From NCBI GenBank assembly GCA_027704905.1, contig JANIIK010000739.1, forward strand, positions 149,948 through 213,947: DNA of 64,000 bases, read 5' to 3'. Under the pieces are notes generated by a model. The model did not search any database. It saw only the letters and a list, made by a program, of their open reading frames with translations, and had not been told where the DNA came from. Below, piece by piece: positions 55,906 to 64,000 of the stretch; the first letter of the stretch is position 1, and each line of letters starts with the position of its first letter. Source of the DNA: Muraenolepis orangiensis. Lineage: Eukaryota; Chordata; Actinopteri; Gadiformes; Muraenolepididae. A program made the translations under genes and the position numbers.

Positions 55906-56025
55906 TGTTACCTTTAACATAAAATAAATGTATCTGTAAGTTCAATAACGCTTTGTACTTAATTAACCATGTTCACAAAACTAACATACAATAATCAGCA
56001 ACATAAGAAGGATGGCACTGGAGCA

Positions 56026-56180
56026 CTTATGACTGTAAATGCCTTTTTATTGAAGGTGCAAAGTAAAAAGACAAATTTTGATGTATACATCTTCAGTCCA
56101 GGACTCTGATGAAGATGTTGTATACATCTAAACTTTAGTCTTGGTTTGTACTTTGAATAAAGACGCATTTACAGTAAGAG
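56026..56180. repeat. Imperfect inverted repeat
   Basis: Left arm actgtaaatgcctttttatt...gatgtatacatcttc and right arm gaagatgttgtatacatc...aaagacgcatttacagt, about 65 bp each around a short loop. Confidence 0.75.
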
Positions 56181-56847
56181 CTGCACCAGTGCTGTCCCTC
56201 TTACCGTTGCGTGCTTCTGTGATGCACCGGACCTGCCTATACTGGGCTGATGCGGTGGAACTCCCTTTCTTCGATACAACAAGCAGCTTTTACTCTAAAA
56301 CACAAACTTCAAGTCAACATTAAAAACAGGTTAACACAGATGAAACACAAGTTACTCTTTTATTAAGTAACAATCAAACATTTTCAAAGCAGGTGGCCCT
56401 TGCTTGGTGGGCCTTAAGATGAACAGTGCAATGGATTCAACAGTGCAAAAGATTAACATTATTTTGAACAATGCAGTAAACATCCTATATATAGGACTTG
56501 GAAATAAACTGTCCACCGCAGGGACGTGCAGAGGATCTTAGAGGGGCAGGGGCCCAAATTCATAAAAGGGCATGCTGGCAATTTCTGTAAATAATCCGAC
56601 ACTGTTAAATATCATCACTGCTTGGTCACACACACGGACACACAGACACCACATTGACTGTTTTCTTCTTTAACAGCTTGTTTCGTCTGGTTCCAAACTG
56701 AAAAGAGATGAGATTAAAAAGTTAGACAGGCTGCAATCTTTTTTCAAAACCACAGTATGAGAGGAGATTCAACGCTCATCAGGGACCAAATAGAAGCGCT
56801 TTACACAGTAGCGCGCAGTGTTGCCAGGTCTGCTTTAGGGTGACCAC
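56181..56847. other. No gene recognised
   Basis: AT-rich transposon interior. A hAT-like piece may lie at 56520-56580 (gcagggacgtgcagagg). Confidence 0.4.
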
Positions 56848-57156
56848 CAGTGGCCGCTGGCCCATAGGGGGCGATGGGGCGCCGCCCCCCCTAAACCACA
56901 CGCACAAACAAAATAAAAAAAATTAAAATATATATATATAAATTGTCAATATGTGTGTGTTTAAAATATGGAATGCACCCAGAAATATGTGTAAAATATG
57001 ATTTTAAAATAATTTGCACAACATAATATGCTTTTCCTAGTACACTGCAGCTTTAAGGGCGCATTTGTATGATGATGCTGCTGGGGCGCTTTTCAAATCG
57101 CCCCACGGAGGCGGGTCTCTGTAGCAGTTTAGCCAATTGCTGATTCAAGATATAAA

Positions 57157-57157
<1 letters not shown>

Positions 57158-57218
<61 letters not shown>

Positions 57219-57235
57219 ACACACACACACACACG
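57158..57235. repeat. (CA)n run
   Basis: About 39 dinucleotides with one ccc interruption. Confidence 0.97.
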
Positions 57236-57312
57236 TTTTTGTCAGTGTGCCCCGATATATATATATTTTTGTTGAGTGATTGATATAGTTTTCGTGAGTG
57301 ATTTAAACAAGC

Positions 57313-57316
<4 letters not shown>

Positions 57317-57361
<45 letters not shown>
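57317..57361. repeat. (AT)n run
   Basis: About 22 perfect dinucleotides. Confidence 0.97.
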
Positions 57362-57363
<2 letters not shown>

Positions 57364-57582
57364 GCGATCGTGAAGTCCAAGGGGGGGGGGGGGTCGCGAT
57401 CGTGAAGTCCAACGGAGGGGGGGGGGAGGGGGATCGTGAAGTCCAACGGAGGGGGGGGGGGAGGGGTGTCGCGATCGGGAAGTCCAACGGAGGGGGGGGA
57501 GGGGTGTCGCGATCGTTAAGTCCAACGGGGGGGGGGGGGGAGGGGTCGCGATCGCGATCGTGAAGTCCAACGGGGGGGGGGT
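57362..57582. repeat. G-run minisatellite with TCGCGATCGTGAAGTCCAA
   Basis: Six units of 31-50 bp, each gatcgtgaagtccaacgg plus a run of 9-13 G. A single related unit occurs at 61046-61085. Confidence 0.92.
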
Positions 57583-57648
57583 ATAGCTGGTAAAATGGTA
57601 TAGCCCCCCCCCCTGGTGAAAAATGCACCAGCCGCCACTGGTGACCAG

Positions 57649-58034
57649 TCCCGCATTTCGCGGGACAGTCCCGAAAATTGAATGTTTGTCCCGCCTCCCG
57701 CGTGAACTGAACAATGTCCCGCATTTCAAAGATCATGGTAAAACACCAAAAAAGTAGGCCTAATAATAATACAAATAAAAATAAAAACATGCAATTTAGC
57801 GAAAGTTATTTAGTAGTACAGATAAAATGGATGATGCCAAGAAAAAGAAACTCTGCTCATAAAAAAGAATGGGAGAAGAAATGTCCATGAGATGTGAATC
57901 AGACGGAGCGCTGCGGGGCCCCAGAGCGACGCAGTGAGCAGCACGTCATTACGCTTGTTAAATAAAGAGACGTTTTAGAAGTACGTAAGTAGTACGTTTT
58001 ATTGAACTGTAGAACACAACATAAACATATTAAA
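57649..58034. other. No gene recognised
   Basis: Includes a short palindromic part cccgcatttcgcgggacagtcccg (57650-57673 region); transposon interior. Confidence 0.4.
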
Positions 58035-58557
58035 GTAGCCTACAGTCGTAATTCAAAGTAGCAACGGTAACTAAATAAAGGTAAAGGCTGCCCAGTGTGC
58101 CCTAACCCTAACAAAGCACACATCTAATCGTGTCGGAGGAGAACATTAAATGGCATATATAGCCTCCACAACATATATAGCCTCCACAGCATATATAGCC
58201 TCCACAACATATATAGCCTCCACAGCATATATAGCCTCCACAGCATATATAGCCTCCACAACATATATAGCCTCCACAGCATATATAGCCTACACAGCAT
58301 ATATAGCCTCCACAACATATATAGCCTCCACAACATATATAGCCTCCACAGCATATATAGCCTCCACAGCATATATAGCCTCCACAGCATATATAGCCTA
58401 CACAGCATATATAGCCTCCACAACATATATAGCCTACACAACATTTAATGTTATCCTACGACACGATTAGATGTGCTTTACGTTAGGGTTAGGGCACACT
58501 GGGCAGCCTTTACCTTTATTTAGTTACCGTTGCTACTTTGAATTACGACTGTAGCGT
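58035..58557. repeat. Fold-back structure with 18-bp core minisatellite
   Basis: Arms of about 115 bp (58035-58152 and 58443-58557) are inverted copies: left gtagcctacagtcgtaattc...gtgtgccctaaccctaac, right gttagggttagggcacac...gaattacgactgtag. Between them are 16 copies of catatatagcctccacaa/g. The AYIAST-type open frames are compositional. Confidence 0.93.
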
Positions 58558-59635
58558 CGCTTTGGCTTTTGGCTGAATCTACAGATGCATAAACTAACAC
58601 TAAAACAACAACAACTGAAACACTAAACGCATTTAATGAGTAAGGTAAACACAATGACAAAATAAGGTTCTAAATCAAAGAATAACTTACCGGTTTCGGT
58701 ACGATATTCTGTTCCCCAGCAGCATGGGTTAGTGCGGTGGAAAAACAATGGCGGATCTTCACTTTGGAAAGAGAAGATTACGTACGTGACGTCAGCACGT
58801 AAATAATGTTTATGCATTTTTGAGGTCATACAACTCATATTATTTGACAGACTTTCACTGTTCGGTTTTACAGTGCAGGAGCAAAGCCTGGAGGTGAGGG
58901 AGGGAGACTAGGAGAGGGAGAGAGAGACATGTTACTGTTACAGTGCGGGCCCCGCTGGGGGCCTTCTCTCTAGTCGCTGATTATGCAAGTTCCTGGTGGA
59001 TGTGCTTATAAAACAAGGATGTGAAATTCAACGCGAGTCCTCGGTACTCTGCCGATGGTCCAGGCTGAATACGCGCCACACAACACAGCAGTTTGCGAAA
59101 AGTAAACCAAAGTTCAACGTTTGTCGGGTGGAGTGTCTATTTTTATTCGGGTTTGCATTTGAGGCAAAGCGCCTCACTGTTGCCTCGCGGTTTAAAATGC
59201 AAGTCGGTCATGACACTCGACCAGTCGTGTTTTGTGGTCTGGACACAAGGGGTTATACCCTGTGCTACTGTGCGGTCCGCAGGTGTTTGTGAACAAGGCT
59301 CGCACCGCGGCGAGACCTGAACTTTAGTCAGTCGGCTGAGCTGAGCCAGGCCAGAGTGAGCCACCGCCGTCTATATCACAATAACCATAGCTATTATTGT
59401 AGTTATTACAATTATTATTTTATATTATTATTTCATTGGAGTAGCACTTTTCAGGACACTCCAACTCAACATAGACCTTAATTTCACAAACAACAGTAAG
59501 GAAAAACTGAAAATGTGAAAGTGATTATAAAGATCCAGGCACACTCCCTCAGCCAGCATGTGAACCAGGTGGAGGCCGGCCTCAAGACAGAGTAGGAGAC
59601 ACCACTTTATTCCCTTGGGAGGCCCTTAAATGCCA
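58558..59635. other. No gene recognised
   Basis: 58876-59400 is GC-balanced unique-looking sequence with a 98-codon plus frame (58996-59292) lacking a family signature; AT-rich afterwards. Confidence 0.4.
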
Positions 59636-59945
59636 TCCATCCATTGTCTACCGCTTATCCGGGTCGGGTCGTGGAGGTAGCAGCTTCAGCAGGAACTCGA
59701 GAACAAACCCTGAGATACTTGAACTGCTTCACTTGGGGTAAGGACTCACTCCCTACTTGGAGTAGACAATCCACCGGTTTCCTGCTGAGAACCATGGCCT
59801 CAGATTTAGAGGTGCTGATCCTCATCCCAGCCGCTTCACACTCGCTGCAAACGATCCAGTATGTGCTTAAGGTCACATACTGATGACGCAAACAGAACCA
59901 CATCATCTGCAAACAGCAGCGATGCAATCCTGAGCCCACAATACT
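59636..59945 (-). pseudogene. Non-LTR reverse transcriptase fragment, minus strand
   Basis: The minus strand reads ECEAAGMRISTSKSEAMVLS, then RKPVDCLLQVGSESLPQVKQ and FKYLRV. This is the block that follows FADD in a common fish LINE; the FADD itself is frameshifted (LQMMWFCL in one frame). It starts at the catccatccattgtctaccg type end. Confidence 0.8.
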
Positions 59946-60179
59946 GCAAGGCGTCGGACAGTTTAACAGAACCGCTTTGGTGCCGTCTGAAAGTCTTTCT
60001 CCATGGCTTCACCGAATTCCTCCCACAACCACTGCTTTGCTTCCGCTACGACTGAGGCTGCAGCCCTCTTGGCCTGTCGATACCTTGCAGGATTGTATTT
60101 ACGGATTGTAGGAAAAAATTCTATGCACCAATTGTACTACAATTGTACCCCACGACTGCATGGCTATGCACAGCTCCAA

Positions 60180-60891
60180 CGTCATCATCAAGTTTGCTGA
60201 AGACACAACAGTGATGGGCCTGATCGCCGGCGACAACGAGCCTACAGGGAGGAGGTTGGATCGCTGGAGCAGTGGTGCCAAGAGAACAGCCTCGCCCTCA
60301 ACGTCAAGAAGACATAGGAGCTGATCGTGGACTTCAGGCAGCAGAGAGGAGAGCACAGCCCTATCTCCATCGACGATGTTGCAGTAGAGAGAGTCAGCAG
60401 CTTCAAGTTCCTCGGCGTGCACATCTCCATCTCACATGGTCCACGCACACCACACACGTGGTGAAAAGGGCCCAACAACACCTGTATTTCCTCAGGCGTC
60501 TGAAGAAATTCAGCATGGGCCCCCGCATCCTGAGAACATTCTATAACGGCACCATCGAGAGTGTTCTTACAGGGTGTATCACCGCCTGGTACGGGAACTG
60601 CACCGCACTCGAGCGCAGAGCGCTTCAAAGGGCGGTGCGGACGGCCCAGTATATGGTTGGAGGTGAGCTCCCCTCCCTCCTGGATATATACAACCAGCAG
60701 TGCGTGGCCAAGGCCAAACAAATCATAAAAGACATTGCCCACCCCAGCCACGAACTGTACTCACTGTTACCGTCAGGCAGGCGATACCTCAGTATCAAGT
60801 GCTGTACAAATAGGCTTAGAGATAGCTTCCACAGTCAGTCCATCAGGCTGCTGAACAAGGGCGCATAGCATATAACAATGTATATTTTATT
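60180..60891 (+). pseudogene. L2-like LINE ORF2 C-terminal part
   Basis: Reads ISIDDVAVERVSSFKFLGVH (about 60365-60424), then after a frame change VKRAQQHLYFLRRLKKFSMG, RTFYNGTIESVLTGCITAWY and ELPSLLDIYNQQCVAKAKQI to RLLNKGA and stop at 60868. Then comes the UTR, interrupted at 60891 by a hAT. It continues at 62862. The FAD-D block is altered (FAEDTTVMG). Confidence 0.87.
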
Positions 60892-60933
60892 CAGTGGCGA
60901 AGCGTGTCTATCACAACTGGACCTTCTATAGAC

Positions 60934-61341
60934 CAGGGGTTCCCCAACTTTTCAGCCCGCGACCCCCAACATAACAGACCCCCACCCCACTATCACCGGA
61001 GGGGCTGGAACATTAAAAACAACGTGTGCGCAGATCTTCACCATCGAGAACATCGTGAAGTCCAAGGGGGGGGGGTAATCGTGATATTGAAAATTGTGTG
61101 TGGCTTTTTTTTCAGCTGCAAATGATAGTCGTGAATCTGTCGGAATCAAAATTCCTTTATTCGTCACCCGTACATATATAAAAATATCTATGCACACGTT
61201 ATTATTAACAATAAAAACCTCATGGTCACATCAAGAGGATTCTGAAATCATCTCGCGACCCCCCCCCCCCCCCCCCCTCGGGGTCCCGCGCACCCCCCCC
61301 CCCCCCTCGGGGTCCCGCGACCCCCACTTTGGGAACCCCTG
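60934..61341. mobile_element. hAT-type MITE nested in the hAT
   Basis: Ends CAGGGGTTCCCCAACTT (60934) and ACTTTGGGAACCCCTG (61341, inverted), with TSD CTATAGAC (60926-60933) and CTGTAGAC (61342-61349). 408 bp with C-runs; no ORF. Confidence 0.9.
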
Positions 61342-61573
61342 CTGTAGACCACCACCCCCACCATCACCACCACCATTCGAAAATTCAGTTGTTCTAGTCA
61401 GACGGACGTCATGGAGGAGTCACTTTATGCCTTATCTCATTTAGGCTGATCAGATTGTCGCAACCAATTCCCAAGTGGACCATAGTTGTAAAGCAGAGTC
61501 CATGTAGTGACGTAACAGACCACCACAGACCATCACACACAGGCTATCGGTTAAAGGGACGGTCTAACACGCT

Positions 61574-61792
61574 TCACGTGAAAAGGCTTAACGTAACTTT
61601 GGAACTTTAAGTTCCAAAATAGCGATCAATAATCACCAAATGTCTCTGGCATATGTCTTGTCATTAGCACTTTCACCTGTCAAAATGAAAGTGAAAAGGT
61701 GAAAGTGCTAATGACAAGACATATGCAAATTAGGTGATTATTGATCGTGGTTTTGTAACTCTTAGTTACGTTAAGTCTTTTCACGTTAAGCG
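61574..61792. repeat. Long imperfect hairpin inside the hAT
   Basis: Arms of about 100 bp: left cacgtgaaaaggcttaacgt...catatgtcttgtcattagca and its inverse tgctaatgacaagacatatg...ttacgttaagtcttttcacg. It is likely the subterminal structure of the hAT. Confidence 0.85.
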
Positions 61793-62118
61793 ATGCAAAG
61801 AAAGATCAAGTCCAAACTCTCAATTCAAATGCACAACAATGCTTAACAAACCCAAGACAGCCATGAACTAATCAGTCAACAAGTGTGTGGGAACAAAATG
61901 CACCAACCAGCTCAACGAGACACAACACTGAGACAAAACCAGCAAAGACAAATGAGTCTCACTCACCAATGATGTTCACTTAAAGACCAAATCCATTCTC
62001 CTGTCCTTCTGGATGAATGGTTCGACCACCATCAGGTCATAAAGATGATCGCTTTTCAGATCCAAAATAAGTTCCAATTCCCTGCTCTCTTGTCGGTCCC
62101 AAATAGCAAGCACTCCCA

Positions 62119-62361
62119 TCAGTAGAGCCTCTTGTGGCTAGTAGAGCCCGTTAGCCACGGGTATCGTTCCCAGTTGCTACTCTGAAAATGGCGAACATAG
62201 CCTGCTTTAAGTACTTGAGTCAGCTCCAGATTGTCAGGTGTTGGACGGCCTTTTTTAATTATGTCCATCTTAATATTAAATGGTCGTCTTGAAAATGGTT
62301 CAGACAATAAATCCGCAACGACATCATCTTCACCTGTTGCCATTTTGACGTAAAAAAACAA
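62119..62361 (-). pseudogene. hAT transposase N-terminal fragment
   Basis: Minus strand from MATGEDDVVADLL (ATG at 62343) to VRHFQSSNWERYPWLTGSTS with HKRLYW. This is the start of the TTF-type zinc finger of a hAT transposase (family pattern ERYPWLTGS...KLYCWPCLLF). The rest of the transposase is absent. An ATG upstream at 62361 is possible. Confidence 0.75.
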
Positions 62362-62861
62362 CGTAGAAAACGTAACACTACGCTAGATCCACTCTCGCGC
62401 CAGCCACCACCTTGCACCTTCTAGCTCCCTATTGAGCTGCGGGGAAATCTAAAAGAATACGCCCATTGGCTACAAATCACGATATGATTGGTTGATCAAA
62501 TTGTCAATCCAAACGTACGCTCTCATTCAGTCTAAGGGCCAATGTCAGCGGGAATACTTTGTTTGAAGGATATTCTTCCCAGCAACCCAGAAACATATCT
62601 GATTGGTTGCATTGTTTTTCCAACACAAAACCACTCAAATGCGTCGTGCATGGACCGAGAAAGACAAACAAATCAACGTAACACTGTAATATAACACAGA
62701 TACGATTCTCATTTATTCATTTTATTTAAATTTTATTAAATGTTATTAAATTGTATTACATTTTATTAATACAATTAATTCGATTTTTTGGTTTCATCTG
62801 AGAGTTCCAGGGTCTTCTCTGAATACCTTGAAGGCCCTGACGCTTCACCACTGATTTTATT

Positions 62862-63071
62862 ACATTGATTTATTGATACATATTGCTCTTTTCTGTGCCG
62901 ATATTTTGCATTAACTTTATTCTATTTTTATTCTATTTTTATCTATTTATTATCTTATTTTATAACTGCTGTCTGTCGTCGGGTATTGCGCATAAGATTT
63001 TCACATCACTGCTTTATACTTGTGTAAACTGTGAAGTGACAATAAACTTGACTTGACTTGACTTGACTTGT
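62862..63071 (+). mobile_element. LINE UTR and TGACT tail, right part
   Basis: Continuation of 60180-60891 after the hAT insertion; the tail is at 63047-63071. Confidence 0.88.
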
Positions 63072-63410
63072 AAGACATTAAATGTCATCATTATAATATA
63101 TTGATCATATACAATTATATAATGATATCAATCATTAATGGACTCCAAATTCTTGAATGAGCAAACCAGCTCAACACCACTCACTCAAGTCACTTTTCTT
63201 CACCTTTTCTATTTTTATTCCCATCTATTTATTTATTTTATTTTATTTTAGTTAGTTATTGTGTAAATATGTTTTTTAATAAAAATAAAAAATAAATGTC
63301 ATAATATGTGATTATATAAATAATAACAGCCCATCCCTAGACAAAAGGTTCTGTGTTTGAATCCCAATGTCCGTAGTCTACCTTTAGGCAAAATGTGGAA
63401 ACCATACCTG
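63072..63410. other. Lead-in spacer to unit 4
   Basis: Shared with 42816-43150; no gene. Confidence 0.5.
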
Positions 63411-63415
63411 CTCAT

Positions 63416-63548
63416 TATATTACATTACATTACATTACATTACATTACATTATATTACATTGCATTACATTACATTATATTATATTACATTACATTACAG
63501 GCATATAGCAGACGCTTTGTCCAAAGTGTCTTACAATAGTGCATTCAT
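63416..63548 (-). mobile_element. Retroposon 3' tail with (ACATT)n, reverse
   Basis: Matches 23705-23835 and 43160-43305. Confidence 0.65.
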
Positions 63549-63623
63549 GCAGGACATGTATGTGAATTCACTTTGAGTGGTTAGTGACTAAATAACACAT
63601 AGTAATACATCCATAAATACTAA

Positions 63624-63837
63624 CCTTTATGACATTAACAGTCTCAACATGCTATACAGGACCATTCAAATTAAACCCTCAGCCCTACACATCAGAATAG
63701 ATCCATATACCAAGTTAGAAAGGAAGGAAGTGACACATTAAAACAGTTTAGAGAGAGCCTTCAACAGGCCGGTTGATAACAGTCCTGGGACCTGACTAAT
63801 CTAACGGGCAGAGGATCAAACTCACGGTCTTAACACG
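63624..63837. repeat. Conserved start of tandem unit 4
   Basis: Matches 326-540. It predicts a further V-J-C cassette beyond the right edge. Confidence 0.85.
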
Positions 63838-64000
63838 CATATCATACATACATAATATACATACATATTATACATACATGCATACATATTATACATACAT
63901 ACATATTAGATATACATAATATGCATACATGATATACATACATATTATACATACATACATATTATACATACATGCATACATATAATACATAAATACATAT
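63838..64000. repeat. TACA-type tract, cut by the window end
   Basis: Same as 541-990. Confidence 0.9.

Larger units (their letters stand above)
56848..57640. mobile_element. Non-autonomous hAT element with 8-bp TSD
   Basis: Ends CAGTGGCCGCTGG (56848) and CCAGCCGCCACTG (57640, inverted), a fish hAT terminus, with flanks GTGACCAC (56840-56847) and GTGACCAG (57641-57648), seven of eight identical. 793 bp with a CA run, an AT run and a G-rich minisatellite and no transposase. Confidence 0.85.
55556..58875. mobile_element. Composite DNA element with CACTG termini
   Basis: Left end CACTGTAAAACCCGA (55556-55570) and right end TCGGTTTTACAGTG (58862-58875) are inverted copies, flanked by CA on both sides; the CACTG start suggests an EnSpm/CACTA-type element. 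The interior holds three 94-bp repeats, an inverted repeat, a nested hAT and a fold-back structure; no transposase was recognised. Boundaries are tentative. Confidence 0.5.
60892..62853 (-). mobile_element. hAT element with TSD, inserted in LINE UTR
   Basis: Ends CAGTGGCGAAGCGT (60892) and ACGCTTCACCACTG (62853, inverted) with perfect 8-bp TSD ATTTTATT at 60884-60891 and 62854-62861. Rejoining the flanks gives the LINE UTR seen at 42565-42585. 1962 bp; it keeps only the start of a transposase. Confidence 0.95.

Noticed and set aside
58996..59320. Possible small genes (98 and 75 codons)
   Set aside because: No recognisable family, no splice or promoter evidence, and overlapping frames on both strands.

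Overview
The window is from a vertebrate genome, almost certainly a teleost fish. It holds an immunoglobulin light-chain (IgL) locus of the kappa-like (L1-type) teleost group, built from three tandem V-J-C cassettes with the start of a fourth at the right edge. In each cassette the V gene is on the minus strand, and one J segment and one C exon follow on the plus strand. V carries a recombination signal with a 12-bp spacer and J one with a 23-bp spacer, so joining is by inversion. The density of dinucleotide runs, minisatellites and teleost transposon families fits a ray-finned fish; a gadiform is possible but not demonstrated.

Layout. Unit 1 (about 326-23892): spacer with a solo LTR, a LINE fragment and a 32-bp satellite; V1 (7721-8186, minus), J1 (9110-9147), C1 (10052-10374); then a 37-bp satellite found only here, several minisatellites, a broken PIF/Harbinger transposon and two spectrin-repeat pseudo-exons. 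Unit 2 (23893-43376): a pogo-like DNA transposon, solo LTR, V-gene relic, LINE tail, 32-bp satellite, V2 (32301-32766), J2 (33604-33641), C2 (34584-34906), a gypsy 3' end, a spectrin-like pseudo-exon and a 4.5-kb hAT element with target-site duplication. Unit 3 (43377-63623): the same order with V-gene relic, V3 (49820-50285), J3 (51463-51500), C3 (52454-52776), gypsy LTR, spectrin-like pseudo-exon, an empty site where unit 2 carries the hAT, a large nest of DNA elements, and a LINE interrupted by a hAT that is itself interrupted by a MITE. Unit 4 starts at about 63624 and runs off the window.

How the parts work together. Each V has a TATA-like box, an octamer-like element and, directly upstream, a 39-bp minisatellite (7, 5 and 14 copies) whose units mostly carry a CAGGTG E-box. 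After RAG-mediated inversion V would be joined in frame to J and spliced to C; C ends in a cysteine suited to the heavy-chain disulfide and is followed by AATAAA. All three cassettes look intact. Between cassettes the V genes differ mainly in the complementarity-determining regions, while leaders, V introns, frameworks, signals and C exons look almost identical. Outside the Ig exons I see no intact host gene: the other open frames are transposon remnants, pseudo-exons or stop-free tandem repeats.
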